Assembly: GCF_001314225.1 (NCBI RefSeq)
Contig: NZ_CP012697.1
Coordinates: forward strand, 4,030,001 to 4,094,000
Length of the DNA stretch: 64,000 nt
DNA from: Microbacterium sp. No. 7
GTDB taxonomy: Bacteria; Actinomycetota; Actinomycetes; Actinomycetales; Microbacteriaceae
Reading direction: 5' to 3'
Positions 54,022 to 62,919 of this stretch are shown here, piece by piece. The position numbers and the translations under genes are program-made. Under the pieces are notes generated by a model. That model was not told the DNA's origin. It saw nothing but the letters and a program-made list of their open reading frames with translations, and did no database searches. How positions within the stretch are numbered: the first letter of the stretch is position 1; the number at the start of each line of letters is the position of its first letter.

Positions 54022-54935
54022 CGACGAGAATCGCGTTCATCGGCCTCGGCCACATGGGCGGCCCCATGGCGGCCAACCTCGTGAGAGCAGGCTTCGAGGT
54101 CAGCGGGTTCGACCTCGTGCCGGCGGCCCTCGACACCGCGCGCGCGGCCGGCATCGCGGTCGCGCCCTCCGCGGCCGCGGCGGCGGCGGACGCCGACGTC
54201 GTCATCACCATGCTCCCGGCCGGCCGCCACGTGCTCGACGTCTACGAACGGGAGCTGCTGTCGGCCGCCGCCCCCGGCACGCTCTTCATCGACAGCTCGA
54301 CGATCGCGGTCGACGAGGCGCGCGCGGCGCACGCGCTCGCGCGGACCGCCGGCCATCGCAGCCTCGACGCCCCCGTCTCGGGCGGCGTCGTGGGCGCCGA
54401 GGCCGGCACGCTCGCCTTCATGGTGGGCGGCGACGCCGACGACTTCGAGGCCGCACGCCCCGTGCTCGAGGCGATGGGCCGTCGCATCGTGCACTGCGGC
54501 GACGCGGGCCTCGGCCAGGCCGCCAAGGTCTGCAACAACATGATCCTCGCGATCAGCATGATCGGCGTGAGCGAGGCCTTCGTGCTCGGCGAGCGCCTGG
54601 GCCTGTCGCATCAGGCGCTCTTCGACGTGGCCGCGAACGCGTCGGGCCAGTGCTGGGCCCTCACGGTCAACTGCCCCGTCCCGGGTCCCGTGCCGACGAG
54701 CCCCGCGGGCCGCGACTACACGCCGGGGTTCGCGAGCGAGCTCATGGCGAAGGACCTCGGGCTCGCGCGGCAGGCCCTCGACCTCACCGGCACGCACGGC
54801 GTGCTCGGCGCGACGGCGAACGAGATCTACGCGCGGTTCGCCGCCGCAGAGGGCGCGGGGCGCGACTTCTCCGCGATCATCACCGACATTCGCGCCCGAT
54901 CCGGGCGCGCCGACGAAGGGACGGAGACAGCATGA
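54018..54935 (+). CDS. mmsB: 3-hydroxyisobutyrate dehydrogenase
   Basis: 305 residues; ATG overlaps the previous stop by 4 bases. Features: [17 protein letters not shown] at the N-terminus, [16 protein letters not shown] and the catalytic Lys in GQAAKVCNN, then the C-terminal [13 protein letters not shown]. It oxidises 3-hydroxyisobutyrate to methylmalonate semialdehyde with NAD, feeding MmsA. Confidence 0.94.
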   Translation: MTTRIAFIGLGHMGGPMAANLVRAGFEVSGFDLVPAALDTARAAGIAVAPSAAAAAADADVVITMLPAGRHVLDVYERELLSAAAPGTLFIDSSTIAVDEARAAHALARTAGHRSLDAPVSGGVVGAEAGTLAFMVGGDADDFEAARPVLEAMGRRIVHCGDAGLGQAAKVCNNMILAISMIGVSEAFVLGERLGLSHQALFDVAANASGQCWALTVNCPVPGPVPTSPAGRDYTPGFASELMAKDLGLARQALDLTGTHGVLGATANEIYARFAAAEGAGRDFSAIITDIRARSGRADEGTETA

Positions 54936-55702
54936 GGATCGAGGACGACGCGGTCGCGCTGGTGACGGGCGGCGCATCGGGACTGGGCCGCGCGACGGCC
55001 CGCCGGCTCATCGACGAGGGGGCGCACGTGGTGGTCGTCGACCTCCCCTCCGAGCGCAACGAGGCCGCCGTGGCCGAGCTCGGCCCGAGGGCCGCATTCG
55101 CGCCGGGCGACGTGACGAGCGAGGACGACGTGCAGGCGGCCGTCGACCGCGCGCACGGGCTCGGCCGGCTGCGCGTCGTGGTGAACTGCGCCGGCATCGC
55201 CGCGGCGCAGCGCACGGTGAGCAGGCAGGGGCCCCATCCTCTCGACCAGTTCTCCCGCGTCGTCGCGGTCAACCTGATCGGGACGTTCAACGTCATCCGT
55301 CTCGCGGCGGCCGAGATGAGCGCGGGCGAGCCGACCGAGGACGGCACGGAGCGCGGCGTCATCGTCAACACGGCGTCGGTCGCGGCCTATGACGGCCAGA
55401 TCGGCCAGGCCGCCTACGCGGCGTCGAAGGGCGGCGTCGTGGGCATGACGCTGCCGATCGCGCGCGACCTCGCCCAGGCCAGGATCCGCGTCGTCACGAT
55501 CGCGCCGGGGCTCTTCCACACGCCGATGTTCGACTCGCTGCCGCCGGACGCGATCGCGTCGCTGGGCGCGCAGACGCCGCATCCGTCGCGCCTCGGCACG
55601 CCGGAGGAGTATGCGTCGCTCGTCGCGCACATCGTCGACAACCCCATGCTCAACGGCGAGACCATCCGCCTCGACGGCGCGATCCGGCTCGCACCCCGCT
55701 GA
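54932..55702 (+). CDS. Short-chain dehydrogenase, HSD17B10-like 3-hydroxyacyl-CoA dehydrogenase type 2
   Basis: 256 residues; ATG overlaps mmsB stop by 4 bases. [15 protein letters not shown] nucleotide loop, NCAG motif in [14 protein letters not shown], catalytic Ser ([14 protein letters not shown]) and Tyr-Lys (YAASKGG). The [21 protein letters not shown] series is the signature of mammalian HSD17B10-type enzymes, which oxidise 2-methyl-3-hydroxybutyryl-CoA in isoleucine breakdown. With the hydratase (49390) and thiolase (47251) this would complete an isoleucine branch. Its end is 3 bases from the convergent MarR gene. Confidence 0.88.
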   Translation: MRIEDDAVALVTGGASGLGRATARRLIDEGAHVVVVDLPSERNEAAVAELGPRAAFAPGDVTSEDDVQAAVDRAHGLGRLRVVVNCAGIAAAQRTVSRQGPHPLDQFSRVVAVNLIGTFNVIRLAAAEMSAGEPTEDGTERGVIVNTASVAAYDGQIGQAAYAASKGGVVGMTLPIARDLAQARIRVVTIAPGLFHTPMFDSLPPDAIASLGAQTPHPSRLGTPEEYASLVAHIVDNPMLNGETIRLDGAIRLAPR

Positions 55703-55705
55703 GCG

Positions 55706-56242
55706 TCAGCCGAGCGGCTCGGGAAGAGGATGCGGGTCGTCGAAGTCGCCGGCCGCGCGGCGGAAGCGCGCGAGCGCGCCGGTGAGCGACCTGACATCCT
55801 CTTCGCTGATCCCGAGGTCTTCGAAGACCCGCTCGTTGACGGCCGGCACGGCACGGCCGACCAGCCGCTCGCCCGCCTCGGTGAGCACGATGAGCGTCGC
55901 GCGCCCGTCGGTCGGGTGCGGCTCGCGGCGCACGTGGCCGTCGCGCTCCAGCCGGTCGACGATGCTCGTCACGCTGGCCGGGTGCACCTGCAGCCGCGCG
56001 CTCGCGCTCGACATCGGCATGCGCCGGCCGCGGGTGAAGCTGAGCAGCACGAGCATCTCGAAGCGCGCGAACGACAGGCCCAAGGGCTTGAGCACCCGGT
56101 CGATGCGGCGCACGAGGATCTGCTGTGCCCGCACGATCGACGTCACGGCCGCCATGCCGTCGGCCGCCGGGTCCCAGCCGTGCGCCGACCACTGCCGGCG
56201 CGCCTCGGCGATCGGATCCATCGGCAGGGGACTGTCTGGCAC
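55706..56242 (-). CDS. MarR-family transcriptional regulator
   Basis: 178 residues from GTG 56242, which has GGAGGGGG 7 bases upstream; the ATG at 56221 has none. Winged-helix region about 65-130: FARFEMLVLLSF, LQVHPASVTSIVDRLERDGHV and the wing PTDGRATLIVLTEAG. MarR proteins repress genes for aromatic, phenolic or acyl compounds. It is divergent from the crotonase at 56348 and convergent with the branched-chain operon, so it may regulate either. Confidence 0.88.
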   Translation of the reverse strand: MPDSPLPMDPIAEARRQWSAHGWDPAADGMAAVTSIVRAQQILVRRIDRVLKPLGLSFARFEMLVLLSFTRGRRMPMSSASARLQVHPASVTSIVDRLERDGHVRREPHPTDGRATLIVLTEAGERLVGRAVPAVNERVFEDLGISEEDVRSLTGALARFRRAAGDFDDPHPLPEPLG

Positions 56243-56347
56243 GTCGAGACCCCCTCCGATCGACCCGCCGGTTCGGCGAAGACCCCATGATATCCCGCGG
56301 CCTCCGCCCACCCTCTCCCCCGCATCCGCTCACCGAAAGGCCCGATC

Positions 56348-57115
56348 ATGACGCACCTCGACCTCGAGACGGCGGCGCTCCGCGTCGACGGCCCCCTCGC
56401 CGTCCTCACGCTGCGCCGCCCGCCCGCGAACAGCCTGGGGCTGCAGCTGGCGGCCGACCTGCACGCCGCGCTCGCGGCCGCCGAGGCCGCGGACGACGTC
56501 GCCGCGCTCGTGCTCACGGGCGAGGGCCGGTTCTTCTGCGCGGGAGGCGACGTCGCCGAGATGGCCGCGCACGACGACACGACGGCGTACGTGACGGAGC
56601 TCGTGACCGCCGCGAACCGCGCCGTGCTGGGGATGCGCCGCACGCGCCTGCTGACGGTCGCGGCCATCGGCGGCGTCACGGCCGGCGCGGGACTCGGGCT
56701 CGGGCTGCACGCCGACGTGCGGATCGCGAGCGCGAGCGCGACGTTCGTGGGCGCCTACGGCACCGTGGGCCTCACTCCCGACTGCGGCGTGAGCTTCCTG
56801 CTGCCGGCCGCGATCGGCCGCGCGCGCGCCGCCGCGCTGCTGCTCACCGGCACCCGGCTCTCCGCGCACGATGCGCTCGCATGGGGGCTCGTGGATGCCG
56901 TGGTCGACGCCGATCCGGTCGGCGCCGCCGTAGAACGAGCCCTGGCCGCCCTCGCCCGGACGGCGCCGTCGGCGATCGCACCGACGCGCGACCTCCTGTT
57001 CCCGCCCCTCGACGAGCACGAGCGCCTGCTCGCGCGCGAGGCGCACGCGATCGCCCGGGCCTCCGAGCACCCCGACGCCCGCGCCCGCATCCACCGGTTC
57101 GCGGGCGAGAGGTGA
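56348..57115 (+). CDS. Enoyl-CoA isomerase-like crotonase (PaaG type, second copy)
   Basis: 255 residues, ATG with GAAAGG upstream. Oxyanion segments FCAGGDVAEM and VTAGAGLGLG. The hydratase glutamates are missing (Gly and Gly), but the Asp in GLTPDCGVSFLLP is kept, as in the protein at 37789. Probably a double-bond isomerase. It is 4 bases upstream of the alpha/beta hydrolase, with which it is likely co-transcribed. Confidence 0.85.
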   Translation: MTHLDLETAALRVDGPLAVLTLRRPPANSLGLQLAADLHAALAAAEAADDVAALVLTGEGRFFCAGGDVAEMAAHDDTTAYVTELVTAANRAVLGMRRTRLLTVAAIGGVTAGAGLGLGLHADVRIASASATFVGAYGTVGLTPDCGVSFLLPAAIGRARAAALLLTGTRLSAHDALAWGLVDAVVDADPVGAAVERALAALARTAPSAIAPTRDLLFPPLDEHERLLAREAHAIARASEHPDARARIHRFAGER

Positions 57116-57119
57116 CAGG

Positions 57120-57974
57120 ATGATGACGATGACCGACTGGCTCGACGACGCCCTCGCCCATCCCACGACCGAGGCGACGGTGCACGTCGATGATGCGCGC
57201 ATCGCCTACCGGGTCTGGGAAGGGCCGGCGGCGGATGCCACGGTCGTCCTCGTGCACGGCGGCGCGGCGCACTCTCACTGGTGGGACCCGATCGCGCCGC
57301 ACCTGACGCCGACCCACCGCGTCGTCGCCCTCGACCTCTCCGGGCATGGCGACAGCGACTGGCGCGAGGCGTACTCCTTCGACGCCTGGGCCCGGGAAGT
57401 GCTCATGGTCACCGAGGAGGCCGCCACCGGGCCCGTCACGCTCGTCGGCCACAGCCTGGGCGGCGCCGTGTCGACCCGCATCGCGGGCATGCCCGGCATC
57501 CCCCGGGTGCGCGCCGTCGTCGCGGTGGACTCGCCGGTCGGCGATGCGGCGCCCCCGCGGTCCGACGACGCACGCTCGCCCTTCGGGAGGACGCAGCGGC
57601 AGCCCTACGCCACCGTCGAAGAGGCGATCGCGCGTTTCCGCCCGGCGCCCGCGCAGCGATTCGACCCTCGCATCGGGGATCACATCGCGCGCGCCTCGCT
57701 GCGTCCGCGTGACGGCGGCTGGGACTGGAAGTTCGATCGCGCGGCCATCGGGGCCGCGCAGCTGGAGCCGGTGCCGCAGCTGCTGCACGCCGGCTATACG
57801 TATCTGCGCGCCGAACGCGGCATCATGCTGCGCACCACTCAGGCGGCGATCGAGCAGCGCGGCGGCAGCTATCTCGAGCTGCCCGACTGCGGTCACGCGC
57901 CCATGCTCGACCGACCGCTGGTGCTGGTCACCGCACTCCGCACCGTGCTCAGCCTGCAACGCACGACGGGATGA
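57120..57974 (+). CDS. Alpha/beta-fold hydrolase
   Basis: 284 residues; starts 4 bases after the crotonase stop, next to AGAGG; an ATG at 57123 is also possible. Lipase-type motifs: oxyanion segment LVHGGAAHSHWW, nucleophile elbow GHSLGGAV, and the C-terminal catalytic His in PDCGHAPM. Similar enzymes hydrolyse esters, lactones or C-C bonds; the neighbours give no clear substrate. A strong hairpin follows at 58030. Confidence 0.85.
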   Translation: MMTMTDWLDDALAHPTTEATVHVDDARIAYRVWEGPAADATVVLVHGGAAHSHWWDPIAPHLTPTHRVVALDLSGHGDSDWREAYSFDAWAREVLMVTEEAATGPVTLVGHSLGGAVSTRIAGMPGIPRVRAVVAVDSPVGDAAPPRSDDARSPFGRTQRQPYATVEEAIARFRPAPAQRFDPRIGDHIARASLRPRDGGWDWKFDRAAIGAAQLEPVPQLLHAGYTYLRAERGIMLRTTQAAIEQRGGSYLELPDCGHAPMLDRPLVLVTALRTVLSLQRTTG

Positions 57975-58029
57975 TCCTGGCGACGGCTCGTCGCGACTGC
58001 GTGCGGAAGACGCGCGCCTGATCGCGGAC

Positions 58030-58076
58030 CGCCGCGGGTGCGACACGCCCCGTGGAGACGTGCCGCACCCGCGGCG
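58030..58076. terminator. Hairpin terminator
   Basis: A perfect 13-base stem (CGCCGCGGGTGCG and its complement) with a 21-base loop between the convergent ends of the hydrolase (57974) and the minus-strand remnant (58090). Confidence 0.78.
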
Positions 58077-58089
58077 TCATCCCGACCGA

Positions 58090-58578
58090 CTACGCGGGGA
58101 AGGGGTGGTCCTTCGCGCGCCGATCGTACTCGGCGAGGTGCTCCTCCAGGATCACACCCTGCTCGAGCGCCTTCCGCGCCGCAGCATTCACCGCGGCGAC
58201 ATAGCCCTCATGCGTCCGATACCGCTCATGGATCCTCTCGTCCGAGAACGGCTCGGTCTTGCCCGCGATGCCCACCGTGCCCGGACCCCGGCCGCCGCCG
58301 TAATACGCCGCCACCGGCGCCTCGACATCCGGCAGCCGCACACCACCCCGGGCGATGCCGTCCTCATCCCGAACCACCTTGCCATCGGCATCCATCTCGA
58401 TCCGCGGATGCGCCGGAGGAACCACCCCCGCCGACACCCACTCACGCATACGCCGCTGTGCGGCCTCCATCGCGGGGAGCATGTCGACCTCGCTCGGCCG
58501 GCTGGCCACGTTGCCCGGTGCCGTCACGGTGCGGCGTGCGGCGGAGCGGGGAAGAGCCGCCGGACTACGCTCCCGCAC
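58090..58578 (-). pseudogene. Remnant: C-terminal part of an alpha/beta-hydrolase-domain protein (Abhydrolase_10-like)
   Basis: The frame codes about 162 residues from a GTG at 58578 without a ribosome site. The recognisable part, from about residue 30, has the pattern GGVRLPDVEAPVAAY, PFSDERIHERYRTHEGYVAAV and a final LEEHLAEYDRRA. From memory this matches the C-terminal third of about 500-residue 'alpha/beta hydrolase domain-containing' proteins; the nucleophile Ser and the rest of the fold are missing. The frame stays open upstream to about 58690 but shows no similarity there. I read it as a truncated relic; a short real protein cannot be excluded. Confidence 0.55.
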
Positions 58579-58649
58579 GCTCTGAACGATCGCTTGGTCG
58601 GTTGCAACGAGACGCCAGTCCGACCGGAATCACGCCGCAAGACACACGA

Positions 58650-58665
58650 GAAAACGCGGGTTTTC
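58650..58665. other. Small palindrome upstream of the kinase gene
   Basis: GAAAAC-N4-GTTTTC in the 152-base gap 58579-58730. Could be a promoter-region site or a weak terminator; no second copy seen. Confidence 0.25.
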
Positions 58666-58699
58666 CGCGGCTCCTGCGACGCATCTCGCTATGCTATGC

Positions 58700-58716
58700 T
58701 GACCGAACGAGTGTTC
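58700..58716. promoter_or_regulatory. Shared 17-base motif, candidate operator of the XRE-TetR regulator
   Basis: TGACCGAACGAGTGTTC, ending 14 bases before the kinase ATG (58731), thus between promoter and ribosome site. The reverse complement of 62803-62819 matches it at 15 of 17 positions, upstream of the CoA ligase gene. Two such sites next to one regulator suggest one regulon. Confidence 0.58.
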
Positions 58717-58730
58717 CGTAGGAGGTGAAC

Positions 58731-59768
58731 ATGGAGGAAGACCTGACGCGTCCCGAACGTTTGGGGCCCGCGCTGGCGCGGGCCACGGGCGACGACCGCT
58801 GGCTCACCCATGACGCCCGTCTCATCGCAGGCGGCAAGTCCAATCTGACGTTCGAGCTCTCCAGCGCCGCCGGGTCGCTCATCCTCCGCCGTCCGCCCAC
58901 GGGCGAGCTCCTCCCCCGCGCGCACGACATGGGCAGGGAGGTGCGGGTGCAGCGCGCCCTGCATCCGACCGCCGTGCCGGTGCCGTGCATCGTGTACGCC
59001 GAGACCGAGCCGCACCTGCTCGACGTGGCCTTCTACGTCATGGAGAAGGTGCCCGGAATCATCATCGCCGACAGCCTGCCGGCCGGGTACGCCGTCACCG
59101 CCGAAGAGCGCACGGCGCTCGCCGACGCCCTGATCGACGGGCTCGTCGCGCTGCACACCGTCGACCCGGCCGCGATCGGGTTGTCCGACTACGGGCGCCC
59201 GGCCGGCTTCCTCGCACGACAGGTGCGCACCTGGACCCGCCAGTGGCACGCCTCGAAGATGCGCGACGTGCCCGCCGTGGACGACCTGGCAGCACGCCTG
59301 ACCGCGCACGAGTGGCGCGAGGACTTCCGCGCGAGCATCGTGCACGGCGACTACCGGCTCGACAACTGCGTCTTCGACGCCGAGGACCCGCGGCGCCTGC
59401 GCGCCGTGCTCGACTGGGAGCTGTCGACGCTGGGCGACCCGCTCGCCGACCTCGCGTCGCTGCTGCTGTTCTGGGTCGAGGCCGGCGAGCCCGAGCCGGC
59501 GCTGACGCCGGCGCTCACGCGCGAGACCGGCTTCCCCTCGCGGGCGCACCTCATCGCCCGCTACGCCGACGCGTCGGGGACGGCGCTCGACGACCTCGAC
59601 GCCTACGTCGCCTTCGCGCACTTCAAGATGGCCGTCATCACGCAGGGCATCGCGGCCCGCGTCGCCGCCGGGCAGATGGCGGGTCAGTCGTTCGGCGACC
59701 TGATCCCCGAGGTGGAGCGGCTCGCCGAAGAGGGCGTCGCCGCGCTCAACGCCGCGCTCGCTTCCTGA
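58731..59768 (+). CDS. APH-family phosphotransferase, ACAD10/11 kinase-domain-like
   Basis: 345 residues; GGAGG 5 bases before ATG 58731 (a GTG at 58725 falls inside that site). Kinase-like fold: ANLTFEL-type loop (GGKSNLTFEL), catalytic loop IVHGDYRLDNCVF and metal-binding DWELSTLGDPLADL. These are typical of the aminoglycoside-phosphotransferase-like domain fused to acyl-CoA dehydrogenase in ACAD10/11. In that family and in the lva levulinate system of Pseudomonas putida such kinases phosphorylate the 4-hydroxyl of 4-hydroxyacyl-CoA. The dehydrogenase is encoded 76 bases downstream on the same strand. Confidence 0.85.
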   Translation: MEEDLTRPERLGPALARATGDDRWLTHDARLIAGGKSNLTFELSSAAGSLILRRPPTGELLPRAHDMGREVRVQRALHPTAVPVPCIVYAETEPHLLDVAFYVMEKVPGIIIADSLPAGYAVTAEERTALADALIDGLVALHTVDPAAIGLSDYGRPAGFLARQVRTWTRQWHASKMRDVPAVDDLAARLTAHEWREDFRASIVHGDYRLDNCVFDAEDPRRLRAVLDWELSTLGDPLADLASLLLFWVEAGEPEPALTPALTRETGFPSRAHLIARYADASGTALDDLDAYVAFAHFKMAVITQGIAARVAAGQMAGQSFGDLIPEVERLAEEGVAALNAALAS

Positions 59769-59843
59769 GCGCGCCGGCGGCCGAGGACCAGCACGCACGA
59801 GGGTCGACGAGGACCAGAGAGACGACGAGGAGCACAGACGACG

Positions 59844-61058
59844 ATGAGCAGAGACCTACGCCCTTCGGCACGAGGCGCCGAGCTTCGCGATCGCATGATC
59901 GACTTCATGCACGAGCACGTGTTCCCCGCCGAGCACTCCTACGAGCAGTACCGCCGGGAGGCGGGCCCCCTCGACCACACCGTGCCGCCGGTCGTCGAGG
60001 AGCTCAAGCGCGAGGCGCGCCGCCGAGGACTGTGGAACCTGTTCCATCCCGAGTCGGAGATCGGGCAGCTCGACTACGCCCACATCGCCGAGATCTCCGG
60101 GTGGAGCCTGCATCTGGCGCCCGAGGCGATCAACGGGCAGGCGCCCGACACCGGCAACATGGAGCTGCTGCACCTGTTCGGCACGCCCGAGCAGCGCACG
60201 CAGTGGCTGGAGCCCCTGCTCGACGGGACCATCCGATCGGGCTTCGCGATGACCGAGCCCGCGGTCGCGAGCAGCGACGCCACCAACATCCAGACGCGCA
60301 TCGAGCGCGACGGCGACGACTATGTCATCACGGGACGCAAGTGGTGGACGAGCGGCGCCGCCGACCCCCGCTGCACGGTGCTCATCGTCATGGGCCGCAC
60401 CGATCCCGACGCCGAGACGCACCGCCAGCAGTCGATGGTGCTCGTGCCGATGGACACGCCCGGCGTCACGGTGGTGCGCGACGTGCCCATCTTCGGACGC
60501 CACGACCAGCACGGTCACTGCGAGATCTCCTTCGACGGCGTGCGCGTGCCGCGCACCAGCCTGCTGGGCGAGGAGGGCGGCGGCTTCGCGGCGGCGCAGG
60601 CGCGCCTCGGGCCCGGCCGCATCCACCACTGCATGCGCGCGCTCGGCGCGGGCGAACGCGCGCTGAGCATGCTCGTGGAGCGCGCGAAGAGCCGCGTCGC
60701 CTTCGGCGGGCCGCTCGCCGATCAGGGCGTCGTGCAGCAGCAGATCGCGGAGAGCCGCATCGAGCTCGACCAGGCGAGGCTCATCTGCCACCTCGCCGCG
60801 AAGACGATCGACGAGGAGGGCAACAAGGCCGCCGCGCGCCTCGTGTCCACCGCGAAGGTCGCCGTGCCCCGCGCGGTCACCGCCATCATCGACCGGGCGA
60901 TCCAGGTGCACGGCGGCGCGGGCGTGAGCGATGACACCCCGCTCGCCGGGATGTGGGCGTGGCACCGTGCGATGCGCCTGTTCGACGGCCCCGACGAGGT
61001 GCACCTGCGCTCCATCGCCCGCGCCGAGCTGCGGCGGGAGCCGGAGCTGCGCCCCTGA
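59844..61058 (+). CDS. Acyl-CoA dehydrogenase, ACAD10/11-like
   Basis: 404 residues. Motifs: FAMTEPAVASSDATNIQT, KWWTSGAADPRC, the arginine-rich MRALGAGERAL and, at the C-terminus, RAMRLFDGPDEVHLRSIA. The TEPAVASSDA and DGPDEVH forms distinguish ACAD10/11-type proteins from ordinary dehydrogenases. Paired with the upstream kinase, the likely job is elimination of phosphate from 4-phospho-acyl-CoA to give an enoyl-CoA, so that 4-hydroxy acids enter beta-oxidation. The evidence is sequence pattern and gene pairing only. A strong terminator follows. Confidence 0.9.
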   Translation: MSRDLRPSARGAELRDRMIDFMHEHVFPAEHSYEQYRREAGPLDHTVPPVVEELKREARRRGLWNLFHPESEIGQLDYAHIAEISGWSLHLAPEAINGQAPDTGNMELLHLFGTPEQRTQWLEPLLDGTIRSGFAMTEPAVASSDATNIQTRIERDGDDYVITGRKWWTSGAADPRCTVLIVMGRTDPDAETHRQQSMVLVPMDTPGVTVVRDVPIFGRHDQHGHCEISFDGVRVPRTSLLGEEGGGFAAAQARLGPGRIHHCMRALGAGERALSMLVERAKSRVAFGGPLADQGVVQQQIAESRIELDQARLICHLAAKTIDEEGNKAAARLVSTAKVAVPRAVTAIIDRAIQVHGGAGVSDDTPLAGMWAWHRAMRLFDGPDEVHLRSIARAELRREPELRP

Positions 61059-61142
61059 CGTCCGTCGCGCCGGGTCACCCCTGCCCGCCGCGACGGTCCC
61101 GTCGTGTCACCGTGCGCCCCCGCCCGCGTGATGCGATGAACG

Positions 61143-61178
61143 CAGAAGCCCTGGGCGGCCGGCCGCCCAGGGCTTCTG
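61143..61178. terminator. Perfect bidirectional hairpin terminator
   Basis: An 18-base perfect inverted repeat with no spacer (CAGAAGCCCTGGGCGGCC and its complement) between the convergent dehydrogenase and ligase genes. Such a continuous palindrome would loop at its centre in RNA. Confidence 0.85.
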
Positions 61179-61191
61179 TCCTCGGCTCCCG

Positions 61192-62778
61192 TCATCCGGT
61201 CGCGAGGGCGTCCCACGTGCGCGGACCGCGGCCGCGCGCACGCAGCTCCGCCTTCTGGATGCGCAGCGTCGCCTCGGTACGGGGGAACTCGTCGACGAGC
61301 TCGATGTACCTGGGCACCATGAATCGCGGCATCGTCTCGAGCAGCGCGCTGTGCAGCGCGCGATGGTCCGCCGGCGCTCCCGCGCGCAGCTGCACGAAGG
61401 CGAGCACCTCGTCCTCGCCCTCGGGCGAGGGGGTCGAGACGACGCCCACCTCGTCGACGTCGGGGTGCTCGCGCATCACCTGCTCGACCTCGATCGAGGA
61501 GATGTTCTCGCCGCGGCGACGGATCGAGTCCTTCTTGCGGTCGACGTAATAGTAGCGCCCCTGCTCGTCCATTCTGAACAGATCGCCCGTGTGCAGCCAC
61601 AGGTTGCGCCACGCCTCGACGGTCTTCTCCGGCTGTCGCCAGTACCCGGCCATGAGCGTGCCCGGCTCGTCGGCGCGCACGAGCAGCTCGCCGACCTCGC
61701 CGACCGGCACGGGACGATCGTCGTCATCGGCGATGCGCAGGTCGAAGCCCTCCCGGCACGTGCCCGAGAAGCCCTCGTCGGCGAGCACGTCGCCGGCCGT
61801 CGCGATCGGCGTCGAGGTCTCCGTCATGTTGTAGCCCGTGCGGAACTGCACGCCGAACCGCCGGCGGAACTCCGGCAGCTCCGCGATCAGCGGGACGAGA
61901 CTGATCCGGTCGAGCGGGTTGTCCGCATCGTCGTCGCGGGGCTCGGCGGCCAGCAGCCAGCGCGCCATCGCGGGCATCAGCTGCGTCACCGTGCACCGGT
62001 GCGCCCTGATGTCCGACCAGAACTCCGCCGTCTTGAAGCCGTCGCGCACGACGCAGCGCCCGCCCGCCCGCGCCATCGCATAGGGGACGATGCGGCCGCC
62101 GATGTGGAAGAGGGGCAGCGGGACGTAGTAGGCGTCGTCGGGCTCCAGCCCGACGACGTCCAGCAGGAAGTCGCTGCCCTTCCGCGTCTGCGCCCACGTG
62201 CACATGACGCCCTTCGAAGGCCCCGTCGTGCCCGAGGTGTACAGGATGAACGCGAGGTCCAGCATGCCCTGACCCGCCGCACGCGGGCGCGGCTCCGCCA
62301 CGGCCAGCACGTCGCGCGATGCGATGCCGTTCGACGGCAGGGCCCCGGGATCGGCGAGGCGCTCCGTCGCCCCGCTGCGCGGCACGACGATGACGCGGTC
62401 GAGCCCGTCGAACACCTCGCCGGCCGTGCGCGCCTGATCGAGCAGCCGCTCGCACACCACCATGACGGTGGCGCCGGAGTCGCGGATCACGTGCGCGAGC
62501 AGGCTGCCCTTGAGATTGGTGTTGACCGGCACCTCGATCGACGGCAGCCAGCCGATGCCGAGCCCGATCGCGACGTAGTCGAGGGTGTTGGGCATGAAGG
62601 TGACGACCACCGAGCCGGGCTCGAGCCCGTCGAACGCGTCGGCCCAGCGCAAGCCCTGCTCGTGCGCCTCCGCGAAGGTCAGCGCGCCGCCCTCGACGTG
62701 CTCCAGGAAGACCCGATCGGGGGTCTCGGCGGCACGATCGGCGACGATCTGCGGAAACGGCTGGTCGAGGTTCATCAT
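61192..62778 (-). CDS. Acyl-CoA ligase (AMP-binding)
   Basis: 528 residues from ATG 62778 (GGAG 4 bases away) or 62775 (7 bases). ANL motifs: YTSGTTGPSKGVM, GYNMTETSTPIA, LHTGDLFRMD, DRKKDSIRRRGENIS and the C-terminal RTEATLRIQKAEL with the catalytic-lysine region. Resembles crotonobetaine/carnitine-CoA-ligase-like (CaiC group) proteins; different subfamily from the two AliA-like ligases. Upstream of it lies the shared 17-base motif with the kinase/ACAD pair, so it likely loads the 4-hydroxy acid onto CoA. The partial ligase at the right edge is a close relative. Confidence 0.9.
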   Translation of the reverse strand: MMNLDQPFPQIVADRAAETPDRVFLEHVEGGALTFAEAHEQGLRWADAFDGLEPGSVVVTFMPNTLDYVAIGLGIGWLPSIEVPVNTNLKGSLLAHVIRDSGATVMVVCERLLDQARTAGEVFDGLDRVIVVPRSGATERLADPGALPSNGIASRDVLAVAEPRPRAAGQGMLDLAFILYTSGTTGPSKGVMCTWAQTRKGSDFLLDVVGLEPDDAYYVPLPLFHIGGRIVPYAMARAGGRCVVRDGFKTAEFWSDIRAHRCTVTQLMPAMARWLLAAEPRDDDADNPLDRISLVPLIAELPEFRRRFGVQFRTGYNMTETSTPIATAGDVLADEGFSGTCREGFDLRIADDDDRPVPVGEVGELLVRADEPGTLMAGYWRQPEKTVEAWRNLWLHTGDLFRMDEQGRYYYVDRKKDSIRRRGENISSIEVEQVMREHPDVDEVGVVSTPSPEGEDEVLAFVQLRAGAPADHRALHSALLETMPRFMVPRYIELVDEFPRTEATLRIQKAELRARGRGPRTWDALATG

Positions 62779-62802
62779 CGAACTCCATTCTCGTCATTGA
62801 GC

Positions 62803-62819
62803 GAACACTCAGTCGGTCA
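62803..62819. promoter_or_regulatory. Shared 17-base motif, second copy (minus orientation)
   Basis: On the minus strand it reads TGACCGACTGAGTGTTC, matching the motif at 58700-58716 except for two bases. It lies 24 bases upstream of the ligase start. Confidence 0.58.
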
Positions 62820-62851
62820 CTTCAGTATCTCACGACGACGACACCACGAGA

Positions 62852-62880
62852 AGCGGCCCCTCCGACAGGGCGGGGCCGCT
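62852..62880 (-). terminator. Hairpin terminator of the XRE-TetR gene
   Basis: AGCGGCCCC and its complement, 9-base stem, 11-base loop, 40 bases beyond the regulator stop. Confidence 0.7.
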
Positions 62881-62919
62881 GAGGATCACAGCCGCGGACG
62901 ACCACGACCGGAGAGGCGC

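Noticed and set aside
58650-58665. GAAAAC/GTTTTC palindrome as a terminator
   Set aside because: Six-base stem and no gene ending nearby on the plus strand; kept only as an unassigned site.
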